Both the position numbers and the translations under genes were made by a program. Below the pieces are notes generated by a model that searched no databases, was not told where the DNA came from, and saw only the letters and a list, made by a program, of their open reading frames with translations. Of a stretch of 64,000 nt of DNA, positions 1-9,076 are shown in pieces (within the stretch, counting starts at the first letter, position 1; the number at the start of each line of letters is the position of its first letter). Origin of the DNA: Pyrobaculum islandicum DSM 4184 (GTDB lineage Archaea; Thermoproteota; Thermoprotei; Thermoproteales; Thermoproteaceae); contig NC_008701.1 of the NCBI RefSeq assembly GCF_000015205.1, positions 809,436 to 873,435 on the forward strand. Direction: 5' to 3'.

Positions 1-443
1 GGAACTAAAAACCCAGGGGAGGTGACCCTCCTCCCGGCTACAGCCACATGGCCATGCACTACTAGTTGTCTTGCGTGATAGATAGATTTCGCAAGCCCCT
101 TTCTATATACGATTGTTTGAAGTCTCCTCTCTAGTATTGCCCTTACGTCTAGTGAAAGTATTCTATCAAGTGGGACGTTGGGATCCTCTATAAAGCCCAT
201 TTTGTATAGTTTCTCCTTAAATGGCAATTCTAAAGGAGCTCTCTCTTCTGGCGTCATCGAAAGCAATGAACGCGCGCGTCTAACTATCCACTTGAGATGG
301 GCCCTGGCGAGCCAGAGCTCTTTCTTATTTCTCAAGCCGTATTCGCCCACAAGCTGTAGCTCTTCAAGCAACAATTGCTTATTCCAGATTTTCTTCGGTT
401 TGCCCTCTAGGTACTTCTTCTTAGGCTTTTTTAAACCGCCCAT
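1..443 (-). CDS. rps4: 30S ribosomal protein uS4 (S4), 3' end outside window
   Basis: Binds 16S rRNA and nucleates the small-subunit body. The visible 147 residues start [18 protein letters not shown], as in archaeal/eukaryotic S9/S4 proteins. The last part shows the S4 RNA-binding fold ([20 protein letters not shown], then [11 protein letters not shown]). The C-terminus runs off the left edge. It lies 33 bases downstream of uS13 on the same strand, which is the usual archaeal S13-S4-S11-RpoD order. A TATA-like AT-rich stretch overlapping the end of uS13 could give it its own transcript. Identity is secure from motif and context. Confidence 0.95.
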   Translation of the reverse strand, partial: MGGLKKPKKKYLEGKPKKIWNKQLLLEELQLVGEYGLRNKKELWLARAHLKWIVRRARSLLSMTPEERAPLELPFKEKLYKMGFIEDPNVPLDRILSLDVRAILERRLQTIVYRKGLAKSIYHARQLVVHGHVAVAGRRVTSPGFLV

Positions 444-464
444 ACCGTCGCTTTATATATACCG

Positions 465-476
465 CTTTTTAAATTT
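465..476 (-). promoter_or_regulatory. TATA box for rps4
   Basis: On the minus strand the stretch reads aaatttaaaaag, centred about 27 bases before the uS4 ATG, the distance expected for a leaderless archaeal transcript. It overlaps the stop codon of uS13, so uS4 may have both read-through and its own transcription. Confidence 0.45.
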
Positions 477-938
477 TTACTTACCGCCGGCTGCCGCCTT
501 CTTTTTAGTGACGCCAGCCACAGGGCCGAGTCTACCCGTAGTCACAGTCCTCTGGCCTCTGACTTTAAGACCTAGCGAGTGTCTTACGCCTTTCCAACTC
601 TTTAACTTCTTCATAAGATCTACATCTCTTTTAGCCGCTAGTACTAACTCTGCGCCAATCAAGTGTAAGTCTTTACCTGTCTCTGGATCTTTCCTTCTGT
701 TTAAAAACCAAGCGGGGGCCAGCTCGTGTAGATTTCTAACAGCCCAGTCAAGTTTATTTATCTGCTCCTCGCTTAAAGCGCCTAATATGGCGTGTGGATC
801 TATGCCAAGTTTTCTACAAATGGCGTAAGCCGTGGCGATGCCTATGCCTCTTATCTTAGTCAATGAATAAGCTACTTGTTTATTACCATCTAAATCCGTA
901 TCCCCTATACGTACTATAGCGCGTATCTCTTGAGACAC
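477..938 (-). CDS. rps13: 30S ribosomal protein uS13 (S13)
   Basis: Small-subunit head protein that contacts the P-site tRNA and the central protuberance. The 153-residue protein begins (GTG start) MSQEIRAIVRIGDTDLDGN and has the helix-two-turn-helix TKIRGIGIATAYAICRKLGI. It ends in the Lys/Ala-rich tail VTKKKAAAGGK. Length fits archaeal S13. A TATA box sits about 24 bases upstream of the GTG, inside the last codons of the upstream permease gene, so transcription is probably independent of the transport operon. uS4 follows directly. Confidence 0.96.
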   Translation of the reverse strand: MSQEIRAIVRIGDTDLDGNKQVAYSLTKIRGIGIATAYAICRKLGIDPHAILGALSEEQINKLDWAVRNLHELAPAWFLNRRKDPETGKDLHLIGAELVLAAKRDVDLMKKLKSWKGVRHSLGLKVRGQRTVTTGRLGPVAGVTKKKAAAGGK

Positions 939-955
939 GAATGCTTAAAAGAGAC

Positions 956-968
956 GCTTTTTAAATTT
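956..968 (-). promoter_or_regulatory. TATA box for rps13
   Basis: Minus-strand sequence aaatttaaaaagcg lies about 24 bases before the GTG start of uS13 and overlaps the stop of the ABC permease gene. The spacing fits a leaderless message. Confidence 0.5.
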
Positions 969-2385
969 ACTGTCTCTTAAGCCTCGGGTTTACAAGCGGC
1001 TCAAGAGCAAAAAACACAAGAACAAAGCCCACCGCTGTTAAAACAATAAGAAAGCCCGGCGGAAGAATCCACCACCAGGCGAAGTTTTGTAAAGCGCCGT
1101 TATCAAACGCCTGTTGTAATATCTGACCCCACGTGGGGATCGAGGGGTCTCCTAACCCAAGAAAACTTAGGCCAGCTTCAGACAAAATGGCGCCTGGAAT
1201 GTTAAATATTATTAAAGCAAATGAATAGGGAAGTACTGGTGGCAGTATATGTTTTCTCATTATCCATAGTCTCCCTGCGCCAGCTAATTTAGCGGCTTCA
1301 ACAAATTGACTACTCTTTATACTTAAGACCATAGATCTTACTATTATAGTAACACCCGCCCAACCAAATAAGACAAGCACAAAAATTATATTAAAGAGAC
1401 TCCTCCCCAACACAAAGACAAACAGTATCAAGAGGGGGAGTGTCGGCAAATTATTCATAACATCTGCAAATCTTTGAACAGCTTCATCTACTCTACCACC
1501 TATATACCCACTTACTATCCCAAGAGTTACGCCTATTAAAGTAGCCAACATAGCTACGACACCTCCTATAAAAAGCGCGACTGGAAAGCCAAAAAGTAAA
1601 CCTTGGGCCAAATCGCGGCCTAGGTAATCTGTGCCCATTGCGCCATATACAGCACCTTGTATAACAAGTCTAACGAGCCCTATGTTGTCTCTCTTATCAC
1701 CGACCAACTCGACCTCGAAGACGTATATGCCCCTAAGCGGCTTAAAAGACTCAGCGACGCATTTATTAGACACAGCTCTCCCAAATATTATATATGGGAG
1801 TAGGCCGGCATCTCTTACATCTGAAGTTGTACAATTAACACCTAGGGTATTGGCAAACGCTGTGACTTTTCTAATGACTTGTGGCTCGGCTCCTAACACT
1901 ATAGTTCTCGGGCTTTCTACAAATCTAACATAAGGCGGTTGTTCGCCGGAGCGAGGAGGCGGTATCCCGCCGTCGTAATCCATTAACACAATCTCTACGC
2001 CATCTGGCCTCTTTACTTTTAAAGAGATAATTGGAATATCTCTATAGAAGGTCAAGTTTACATATTTAAGGATTATTCCAGTTGGGAACTTATCTGCATC
2101 AAAATTGTATATAAAGACCCATTTCTTTATATTCTCTACTTCTTCACTAGGTTTATCTAAGTCATTTACATAATGCCGCGGTAATTTATAAGGCACAAAA
2201 TAGTTGAACCACTCCGGCGGCACCAACTTTGGGTAATCCTCCCAATATTTAGGATTGGACCAATATCTAGTTCCATAATCAAGTGGGAAACTAATTATTA
2301 CATAAACTGAGACTAGAGAGAATACCAAAAGGATTAGAGTCCCGGCAAGGCCTGCGGGGCTTCTTATAAATTCTTTAAACATCAT
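967..2385 (-). CDS. ABC transporter permease, DppC/OppC type, with large outer insertion
   Basis: Membrane subunit of an oligopeptide/sugar (family 5) ABC importer. At 472 residues it is much longer than the usual 290-330. After a first membrane helix (about residues 13-33) there is a polar segment of roughly 200 residues (about 35-245) predicted outside the membrane. The conserved permease core follows from about 253 (GTDYLGRDLAQGLLFG). The ATPase-docking EAA loop is clear at 363-382 (EAAKLAGAGRLWIMRKHILP), and SEAGLSFLGLGDP is typical of DppC. It overlaps the upstream DppB-type gene by 4 bases. No ATPase gene is adjacent. Substrate cannot be told from sequence. Confidence 0.9.
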   Translation of the reverse strand: MMFKEFIRSPAGLAGTLILLVFSLVSVYVIISFPLDYGTRYWSNPKYWEDYPKLVPPEWFNYFVPYKLPRHYVNDLDKPSEEVENIKKWVFIYNFDADKFPTGIILKYVNLTFYRDIPIISLKVKRPDGVEIVLMDYDGGIPPPRSGEQPPYVRFVESPRTIVLGAEPQVIRKVTAFANTLGVNCTTSDVRDAGLLPYIIFGRAVSNKCVAESFKPLRGIYVFEVELVGDKRDNIGLVRLVIQGAVYGAMGTDYLGRDLAQGLLFGFPVALFIGGVVAMLATLIGVTLGIVSGYIGGRVDEAVQRFADVMNNLPTLPLLILFVFVLGRSLFNIIFVLVLFGWAGVTIIVRSMVLSIKSSQFVEAAKLAGAGRLWIMRKHILPPVLPYSFALIIFNIPGAILSEAGLSFLGLGDPSIPTWGQILQQAFDNGALQNFAWWWILPPGFLIVLTAVGFVLVFFALEPLVNPRLKRQ

Positions 2386-3452
2386 GTCAACCTAATTCTT
2401 GGATCTACAATCACGTACAGAATCTCTAGTATAAATCTAGCAATGATATAAACCAGTGTAAATATATAGGTCAAGGCAAAAATAACTGGCTCGTCTAACG
2501 CAGTAATTGCAGAATAATAAAGCGAACCCATGCCGGGCCAGTTAAAAACTCTCTCAGTTATGATATAGCCAGAGATAGAAAAAGCCAAGCTAAGAATTAA
2601 ATTTGTCAAAATAGGCGGCAACGAGGGGCGGAGGATATAGCGTCTCCTCACCAAACCCTCAGGCAAGCCCTTAGCTCTTGCAAAAGCGACAAAGTCCTCT
2701 TGTGAAACACTGAGCACAATATTTCTAGTGCCATATGCCCAACTCCCAAAAAACACGATGAAAGATGCCAACAGAGGCAATGAAAGATGCCATAATACGT
2801 CTAATACATAAGCCAGGGGGTCTGAGGGGGGCGGCGTGGAGACCATACCCCCTGGCGGAAATATTTGGATACCCCAGAGGATCTTTGGCGCGTATGCCAA
2901 AACGAGGATTAATACTAGGCTCACAAACCAAAGAGGTAAGGCGTATGAGGCAGCTGAGAGTATTGAGATTATTCTATCTGCCCTACTGCCCACATTAGAT
3001 CCTATATAAAGCCCTAGCCATATCCCCACGAGAGCTGTAAGAGAGATCCCTGTCGTCGTTAGAATTATCGTATTAGGCAGACGGTCTAGAATGAGGTCTG
3101 AGATTCTGTTTGACCCCCAAGAAGATTGTAGAGTTCTCGACGTACCGAGATCTAGAAGTAACAAACGCTGTATTAACTGAGGTAGTCTAACAAACCAAGG
3201 TTTGTCAAGCCCAAGCGCCTCCGCCCTTGTTTTGTTATACTCTGCAACAGCCTTCTCTATGTACGCAGGGTCGAAGCCTTGTCTAATAAGCTGTTGCTTA
3301 TACTCCTGTACCTCGGCGACGAGTATAGACTTTAATAATTTATCCGAGAGGCCAGTCGCTCCGAGAATCACTGCCAGTAGCACCAATACCCCAATTAGGA
3401 CTATTACAAGAGTTATAGCTTTGACAATAAGCGTTTTTACAAGAGAGGCCAT
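2382..3452 (-). CDS. ABC transporter permease, DppB/OppB type
   Basis: Partner membrane subunit of the DppC-like protein. The 356 residues include an N-terminal membrane helix and a soluble stretch rich in charged residues (about 40-110). The core is typical of DppB: RLPNTIILTTTGISLTALVG, the docking loop FARAKGLPEGLVRRRYILRP, and a C-terminal ITERVFNWPGMGSLYYSAI. It follows the binding-protein gene after about 49 bases and overlaps the DppC-type gene by 4 bases, so the three are surely co-transcribed. Confidence 0.9.
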   Translation of the reverse strand: MASLVKTLIVKAITLVIVLIGVLVLLAVILGATGLSDKLLKSILVAEVQEYKQQLIRQGFDPAYIEKAVAEYNKTRAEALGLDKPWFVRLPQLIQRLLLLDLGTSRTLQSSWGSNRISDLILDRLPNTIILTTTGISLTALVGIWLGLYIGSNVGSRADRIISILSAASYALPLWFVSLVLILVLAYAPKILWGIQIFPPGGMVSTPPPSDPLAYVLDVLWHLSLPLLASFIVFFGSWAYGTRNIVLSVSQEDFVAFARAKGLPEGLVRRRYILRPSLPPILTNLILSLAFSISGYIITERVFNWPGMGSLYYSAITALDEPVIFALTYIFTLVYIIARFILEILYVIVDPRIRLT

Positions 3453-3501
3453 AGAAAGATAAAAAACAGTATTTAAAAAGACTTTTGACGTCTTTATATA
3501 G

Positions 3502-6108
3502 CTATCTATAGACTTTAGTCTCTTGCTTAGTCTCGCCGCTCTTCTTCCTCAAGGCGAAGGCCAACGCAACGAGTACAGCCAATATGCCTACAATAGCCGC
3601 CGCCAAAGCCTCGGTGGTGCCTGTGGCTGGCGCAGTTGTAGTCACTACAGTGGGTTGGGGCGGTGTTGGCGTAGTTGCTGGAGGTGGCGTAGTTGGAGTT
3701 GGCGTTGGAGTCGTAGCTGGGGCGGCGGCCTTCGGTATGAATACTTGCGTAGCCTCTGATACTATGGGCACATTCTCAGCATATGTGAGAACCCAGAACT
3801 TATACGCCCTATTTGCAGTTAGTTTTGAAGACACATCAGCTGGTACATTTATGTTAATTGGCGCGGCGGCTGTCGTACCTTCCTCAGACATATAGAGAAA
3901 TCTGCCAGTGGTGGGATCTACGATACCCCACTTATAGTATATTCTGCCAGCGCCGCTGGGCACCTCTAGAGAGACTGAAATCGTGGCCGGCTGGCCCACG
4001 ACAACGGTAGGCACGTTTATTGCTTTCACAGACACTGGCGTAGCTACACCAAAGTAGAATGCGCCTGGCTTATATGGATAGCTCGGATCTCTGTAGGCGC
4101 GTAGCTCTATATACTGTTTAGCCGTATCTATCGCATATAGGTAGAACGGTCCTTGCGATATTATCATATGGCTGTACTTATTAAACCAATCGACGGCCGC
4201 TCTATATCTTGCCAAAGCCTCGTCCTTTGTCAATAACGTTTTATCCCCTATCTTAAACCAACTCTCTGGGTATATGCCTTTGTTTAAAGCGTCTTGGAGC
4301 ACGTCAGCGGCTGCTTTGGCGTGATCCTTCAGTATTAGTGACAGCCAGGGCACGTTATATTTCGTTGCAGATGCTCTAGAAGCGGCATATGTCTGTTTTA
4401 CATAGACAAGTTGATCCACTGCGTAATAGACCTCCCATGGCATGTCTGGTGTTGTCACAGCCATAGCCGCAATGTAGTTAGGGTCGAAATGCCAGTAGTC
4501 TATGTACACCTCTATGGATGTGTCATTTATAATACGTATACCCTTGATTAAGTTCATGGTAGAGTTGACATACGACGCAACACCAGACTCGCGGGCAACC
4601 TTCTGCGGATCATTTGCAATGTCCCATAGGAATGCGTAAATGAACAACACGTCAGCTAGCTTGATAGGCTGGCCGTGGTGCCACTTGGCGCCTATATACT
4701 TGGCGTAGTTAAACACTACTTTTGACTTCGCCTTGGCTCCCCCGGCGCTCACCCAAGCCTTCTGTTTGGCGTCCCACCTATATGCGTCTGCAGGAACATC
4801 GAAGTAGCCAGCTGGGCCTTTGGTTTCTACGACATATGTCGCTCTAAATGGCATGGGCTCGCCGGTGAATGGGTGATTCCACACGGCGGGGTCGTACATC
4901 ATTCTGAACCAGTCAACAGAGTAGACATCTGTAAAACCGCCTTGTGGCACGGGGTTCCATGCGCTGGAGGCTGTCCAGACCCATAGGTGTCCTACGTTTA
5001 CCACGTCTTTACCTGGGACATACCAATTGCGCGCGTTATAGACAGAAGCTCTCAAGCCAGCGCCTAAGTCGACAGTGACTCCCTTAAGCTGTGGAGATGC
5101 CACAAACGCGTTGAGGTTTGTATTAACAAAGACTCTCACAGACTCCTGTATACACATCAAGGTGGCCTTTCTATATAGCTCTATATATTCCTGGAACGAG
5201 GCATATTTGCCTTTGTATAATTTATCTGTTATCTCGTCAATTGTCGCATTTGCAAAATTATACCAGCCCGTAGTGCCCCAGCCCGGCATATAGCCGAACC
5301 AAGAGGCACAGTACTGCGCTATGGAGCTTGTATCCCATCTGTCGATACCGCTCTTGCCCCAGCCCTCTGTGTAGAAGTGCCACTGGAACTGGGCTGGGTC
5401 TGTGCCGTAGACCGTCTGGATAGCTACGTCGAATGTTACATATTTCCTGTCTACAGTAAAGCCCAGTTGCTCAAGCGCAGAGGCGAAGGCGTCGCCGATG
5501 TCCTTACGCTCGTCTTCTACACGGATTAGGCCTATTACTGTAACAAGTTTGCCCTTACAGTACCATTTGCCATCTGGACCCTTAGTGGCGCCGAGCTTAG
5601 GCATCTCGCTCTCCACTATTGTCTTTGCGTAGTCTAGGTCGTATCTAATGCCGAGTTGCGAAATAATGTCCGCAACTATCGAGTAGGTAGGGTCATACTG
5701 GGAGAGCCATATGTACATAGGGACGGCAAAGCCTTTGAAAATCTCATTTGCGACGTAGTCTCTGTCTATTACGAACTGCATCGCGTATCTAATCGCCCGG
5801 CTTGAGAACGGATTAGCACAAGGCGGATTTGAAGGCGCTGGGTTTAGGATTATGTCGTTAAAACCAGCCGCAGCCGTGTAGAGAACTACCGAGGGGTCTC
5901 CCTTGAGGGGGGCCGCTTGAGCTGCTCTCATACCGAATATATAGACGTCTATATCGCCTGCCTTAGCTGCCGCTCCCGCTTGTGCTATGGGGACTGACTT
6001 GCCAACTATTCTATCAGTTGCAGGACCTGGGTTTGTATGAGGCGGGGTATATTGGGCAAATAGGACTATCCCCAATAGCATTGCTAATAGAACTGTTCTG
6101 AGTCTCAT
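3502..6108 (-). CDS. ABC transporter substrate-binding protein, family 5, membrane-anchored
   Basis: Extracellular binding protein of the same importer. The 868 residues begin with a signal sequence (MRLRTVLLAMLLGIVLFAQ). A long family-5 body follows (for example SRAIRYAMQFVIDRDYVANE, the helix region of SBP_bac_5 proteins). A Thr/Pro-rich linker and one C-terminal membrane helix ending in a basic tail complete it. This build, a binding domain on a stalk with a C-terminal anchor, is common in crenarchaeal sugar and peptide receptors. It is longer than bacterial DppA/OppA (about 530). In thermophilic archaea such proteins often bind oligosaccharides rather than peptides; the ligand is unknown. 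Confidence 0.88.
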   Translation of the reverse strand: MRLRTVLLAMLLGIVLFAQYTPPHTNPGPATDRIVGKSVPIAQAGAAAKAGDIDVYIFGMRAAQAAPLKGDPSVVLYTAAAGFNDIILNPAPSNPPCANPFSSRAIRYAMQFVIDRDYVANEIFKGFAVPMYIWLSQYDPTYSIVADIISQLGIRYDLDYAKTIVESEMPKLGATKGPDGKWYCKGKLVTVIGLIRVEDERKDIGDAFASALEQLGFTVDRKYVTFDVAIQTVYGTDPAQFQWHFYTEGWGKSGIDRWDTSSIAQYCASWFGYMPGWGTTGWYNFANATIDEITDKLYKGKYASFQEYIELYRKATLMCIQESVRVFVNTNLNAFVASPQLKGVTVDLGAGLRASVYNARNWYVPGKDVVNVGHLWVWTASSAWNPVPQGGFTDVYSVDWFRMMYDPAVWNHPFTGEPMPFRATYVVETKGPAGYFDVPADAYRWDAKQKAWVSAGGAKAKSKVVFNYAKYIGAKWHHGQPIKLADVLFIYAFLWDIANDPQKVARESGVASYVNSTMNLIKGIRIINDTSIEVYIDYWHFDPNYIAAMAVTTPDMPWEVYYAVDQLVYVKQTYAASRASATKYNVPWLSLILKDHAKAAADVLQDALNKGIYPESWFKIGDKTLLTKDEALARYRAAVDWFNKYSHMIISQGPFYLYAIDTAKQYIELRAYRDPSYPYKPGAFYFGVATPVSVKAINVPTVVVGQPATISVSLEVPSGAGRIYYKWGIVDPTTGRFLYMSEEGTTAAAPININVPADVSSKLTANRAYKFWVLTYAENVPIVSEATQVFIPKAAAPATTPTPTPTTPPPATTPTPPQPTVVTTTAPATGTTEALAAAIVGILAVLVALAFALRKKSGETKQETKVYR

Positions 6109-6111
6109 ACG

Positions 6112-6360
6112 TTAAATATTCTGCCTCCTTTTTAAATTTTCCTCTATTTTTACATTTATAAAGAGCGTGACCGAGTAGAATAAGACTGTAGCACCTGCTA
6201 TTAATAGTAGAAGTGCCACTAGAACTAACAAAGGATCTAGACACCTGCCCTCAATACAATGGGCTTGTACATAAGATTGTTGCAAAGCTATAGAAAAAGA
6301 GAGAGCCAGTAAGAAAAAGCCTAGGGCGATTAATTTTTTACTTACGTCTAGCGGCTGCAA
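6112..6360 (-). CDS. Small two-helix membrane protein in ABC operon
   Basis: Not recognised. The 82 residues contain two strongly hydrophobic segments (about 10-30 and 42-68) separated by a short loop with two Cys (HCIEGRCLDP), followed by a charged tail NVKIEENLKRRQN. The start overlaps the end of the upstream surface-protein gene by 23 bases, and its stop is 4 bases before the binding-protein gene. It is therefore translated within the operon and may assist the transporter. No family assigned. Confidence 0.7.
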   Translation of the reverse strand: MQPLDVSKKLIALGFFLLALSFSIALQQSYVQAHCIEGRCLDPLLVLVALLLLIAGATVLFYSVTLFINVKIEENLKRRQNI

Positions 6361-7498
6361 GAGCTCCCACTATCCCCGCGAGCACTCCTATCCCAAGGAC
6401 GACATAGCTCATGGGATCAACATACGGCACATAAATTTGTTGTGTTTGTGTAACATAAGAAGTCGCCGTTGTTGTCACGTATTTTGTCGCAGTTACTGTC
6501 TCTGTTACAGTTAGGGTGTCTGTTTTTGTGACTGTCACTGGGATCATTCTATTGACTGTCGATGTAGTGTAGGCTAGCGGGAAGTTGCCCCAGCTTAATG
6601 CCTGCGGTTCTAAAGTTGTCGGCGAGTCTTTTGAAAACGCCCTTAACTGGGCGTTAGAACCTAAGACGTCGAGAACTCTAGGCAATGTGCCAGCTAGAAT
6701 AGCCGAGGCGTTGGCAGCGCCGACGCCAACAGTCCACTCTTGCGCCAACGGCCCAAATGGCCTTATTCTACCTGGCCCAAAGCCGTCGTAAGACGTGACT
6801 AACACGTAATATCTCCACGTAGGTTGTGGAAAGTCACTCATAAGTCTCGTAGTTGGCGGTATTAGCTTTCTGGGTACCACGGCTATGATAGAGTTGCCTT
6901 GGGCATATACACGTGGCAGTGGAGATACGCTTATCGTGCCGCCTGTGACGTCGGCCACGGCGACAAAATTGACAGTTTCGTTACCCCACTTTGGCCCTAT
7001 GAAGATTGCTACATCCCAGGGAGCAGAGCTTGAGAATTTAACCCCCGGCGTGTATTTAAACTGAGTTAGATTTGCCGGATCTGGGCAGAAGAAGCGCGTA
7101 GCCGTATCAAAAAAGGCGTTGCCCACTGCGGGGTTGCCGTCGTCTGGCCTTAGTATACTACAAGATACTGTGCCCCAGGGATTGCCGGGGAACCCTCTGC
7201 TGATGTATATCTGCACATACTGGAGCGAAAAGCCTGTCTCAGAATTCCAGGGATTTCCCCCTAGATCTGCAAAAGTCACTCTAAATATAAGGGCGTCTGC
7301 CGTAGCGTTATAAAGAACTTCAAACTTTGTGAGATCAAACACGGTGCCGTTTTTAAACACTGGGTTTTGTGGCAGGACGTACCAACCAGGGCCTTTGAAA
7401 TCTCCTGCAAGGTCTGTAGCTGTTTGGACAGTAAATATCCCTTGTGCATATATTAATACAGCCAATATAACTGTCAGAACTACGTGTTTGGAATTCAT
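6338..7498 (-). CDS. Secreted DOMON-like (glucodextranase C-terminal type) surface protein
   Basis: Probably an extracellular carbohydrate-binding protein. The 386 residues begin with a signal peptide (MNSKHVVLTVILAVLIYAQG). A beta-rich domain follows that resembles the DOMON-like C-terminal module of glucodextranase and pullulanase (LGGNPWNSETGFSLQYVQIY, then DVAIFIGPKWGN). The end has a Thr/Val-rich stalk (about 320-355), a membrane helix and ARRK. It is the first gene of the ABC operon, so it may present sugar polymers or oligomers to the transporter. Family call is from motif memory; ligand is inferred. Confidence 0.75.
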   Translation of the reverse strand: MNSKHVVLTVILAVLIYAQGIFTVQTATDLAGDFKGPGWYVLPQNPVFKNGTVFDLTKFEVLYNATADALIFRVTFADLGGNPWNSETGFSLQYVQIYISRGFPGNPWGTVSCSILRPDDGNPAVGNAFFDTATRFFCPDPANLTQFKYTPGVKFSSSAPWDVAIFIGPKWGNETVNFVAVADVTGGTISVSPLPRVYAQGNSIIAVVPRKLIPPTTRLMSDFPQPTWRYYVLVTSYDGFGPGRIRPFGPLAQEWTVGVGAANASAILAGTLPRVLDVLGSNAQLRAFSKDSPTTLEPQALSWGNFPLAYTTSTVNRMIPVTVTKTDTLTVTETVTATKYVTTTATSYVTQTQQIYVPYVDPMSYVVLGIGVLAGIVGALAAARRK

Positions 7499-7555
7499 AA
7501 ATAAATAGAAAATAGTTCTATTTATAGATTACTCTTCGCCTTAGTTAATGCACAG

Positions 7556-7810
7556 ATGTTGAGAATGGTTACGGAAGAGAAAGAATCTAAACCCACGGCA
7601 GAGGAGATAGACGCCTACCGACTGGAGATTGGAGAGAGTCTGCTGTTATTAGAGAGGCGTTTCCTAAGTGTGGTTTGGCGGTTTATGTATGTCAAGTGCC
7701 TCTCTGATGATAAGAAAACTGACGTGGCTGTAAAATTATTTGAGTATAGTTGTGTATTTTCTCATATGTCTGTATTACTCAAGTTTTGGAAGTACGCCTT
7801 TAGCAAATAG
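7556..7810 (+). CDS. Hypothetical small protein
   Basis: Unrecognised 84-residue ORF. The first half is charged and helical (EEKESKPTAEEIDAYRLEIG); the second half is hydrophobic with scattered aromatic residues. In favour: an AT-rich TATA-like stretch (atttatagatt) ends about 24 bases before the ATG. Against: the last 36 bases overlap the 3' end of the opposite-strand gene, and no family is apparent. Treated as possible only. Confidence 0.35.
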   Translation: MLRMVTEEKESKPTAEEIDAYRLEIGESLLLLERRFLSVVWRFMYVKCLSDDKKTDVAVKLFEYSCVFSHMSVLLKFWKYAFSK

Positions 7811-8515
7811 TCTAACAAGTGTTGTTTTGTTTACTTTATACACCGCAGTGGCCACTTCGGCTATTAATTTGTCAGATGGTTTACACTTTTGAAAGCCGAG
7901 TTTTAGGCAATATGCATATTTCTGTATTTTTAGGTCTTCAGGGCTTCTTATTTTGCCAAGAGCTATATCTTCGGCTATTTTATACGCGCTGTAAAATGCT
8001 GCATAGTTGATAAGACGTTCGGAGAGCTCTGGATATGCTATTTCATATGTCTTTATAGCTTTTACAAGCAACATCTCTGGGTAATACCCAAGAATCGTTC
8101 CCGTAAATACCAGCCGTAAAACTCTAAATACTTTATCTTCCCACGACTTGCCCTTTATGTCTTCTGTCTTTTTCCTAAGCAACTCTTTCAACTCTGGAGA
8201 CAGAATCTCTGTGACAGACTTTACTATCTCTAATGCTTCCATAGATCTGTTCTCGATGTAGAATATATTATCGAAATCCCCTGGCGAGAGAACTCCCACG
8301 CCGTGGACTCCTACTAGATATACAGTAGCTATCTCTTTGTCATAAATCCCTTCTCTGGAGAGACCGCGGAATGGTTCAATACCTCTTTCTCTATATAGTG
8401 TCTGTAGCTCGGCTACTAGGTCAGAGCGGGAGGTTATAACGCCTGTGAGAACCCGCTCAAGTAGGACTAGGGCTGTCTCAATTCTACTTTTGTGTAAATG
8501 TTTTACCACCTCCAT
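7775..8515 (-). CDS. DUF2192-like crenarchaeal protein
   Basis: A 246-residue, mostly helical soluble protein of unknown function. It seems to match the DUF2192 family of Thermoproteota (landmarks LLERVLTGVITSRSDLVAEL, EIATVYLVGVHGVGVLSPGD). No catalytic signature is visible. Its start lies 32 bases inside the end of the L10e gene, on the same strand. It thus forms the tail of an AlaRS-NAC-L10e-DUF2192 series and is likely linked to translation or ribosome biogenesis by context only. Confidence 0.75.
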   Translation of the reverse strand: MEVVKHLHKSRIETALVLLERVLTGVITSRSDLVAELQTLYRERGIEPFRGLSREGIYDKEIATVYLVGVHGVGVLSPGDFDNIFYIENRSMEALEIVKSVTEILSPELKELLRKKTEDIKGKSWEDKVFRVLRLVFTGTILGYYPEMLLVKAIKTYEIAYPELSERLINYAAFYSAYKIAEDIALGKIRSPEDLKIQKYAYCLKLGFQKCKPSDKLIAEVATAVYKVNKTTLVRLFAKGVLPKLE

Positions 8516-9032
8516 CGTCCTTAGTCTCTATAACTATGCGTGTTGGCAACGGTAATTTAGAAGCGGCGCGTCTCAAAGCCTCTTTTATATGGGCTATATG
8601 CTCCGGCCTAAATTCTGCATAAAATATCACCTGCCCTGGCTCTACTCTTGCGGCCCTCCCTGCGGGAGAGCCAAAGGCTAGTCTCATCCCCTCCTGTAGA
8701 CGGTCGGCGCCGGCCATGGCCAACATTCTGTTTTCTCTTAGCACATGGTGTGGAACTACATTGAGCCTGAGGTAGTAATTGGCGTCTCCAACATACTTAG
8801 AGAGGTATTTATATGCCATCTGTCTAGCAGCCTCTAATGCCTGCATTCTGATCTGCCCCCTCTCCTCTACTACCAGTTTTGCAACCATTGAAAACGCCGC
8901 CCTGGCGGCCGCGCTTGTGACACCCATATCGAACTTAGGTATCTGGATCATTGGGGCACCATGTATATACTCCTCCCTCGTATAGGGGGGTCCCTTTATC
9001 CGCCTATAACAACGTGCAGGTCTAACTGGCAT
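8484..9032 (-). CDS. rpl10e: 50S ribosomal protein uL16 (archaeal L10e)
   Basis: Large-subunit protein near the peptidyl-transferase and tRNA-binding region. The 182 residues start MPVRPARCYRRIKGPPYTRE, the invariant L10e N-terminus, and include NYYLRLNVVPHHVLRENRML and the conserved AFGSPAGRAARVEPGQ. Length is normal for archaea. It follows the NAC gene by about 45 bases. Confidence 0.97.
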   Translation of the reverse strand: MPVRPARCYRRIKGPPYTREEYIHGAPMIQIPKFDMGVTSAAARAAFSMVAKLVVEERGQIRMQALEAARQMAYKYLSKYVGDANYYLRLNVVPHHVLRENRMLAMAGADRLQEGMRLAFGSPAGRAARVEPGQVIFYAEFRPEHIAHIKEALRRAASKLPLPTRIVIETKDDGGGKTFTQK

Positions 9033-9076
9033 GCCGTAAAAATAGAGGTGTATTATAAATTTAGCCCTTGTTCTAT

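Noticed and set aside
7556-7810. Relation of the small ORF to the TnpB fragment at 24.45 kb
   Set aside because: Both carry an EESK-x-TAEE-x-DA-like stretch, but this is low-complexity charged sequence and nothing else aligns.
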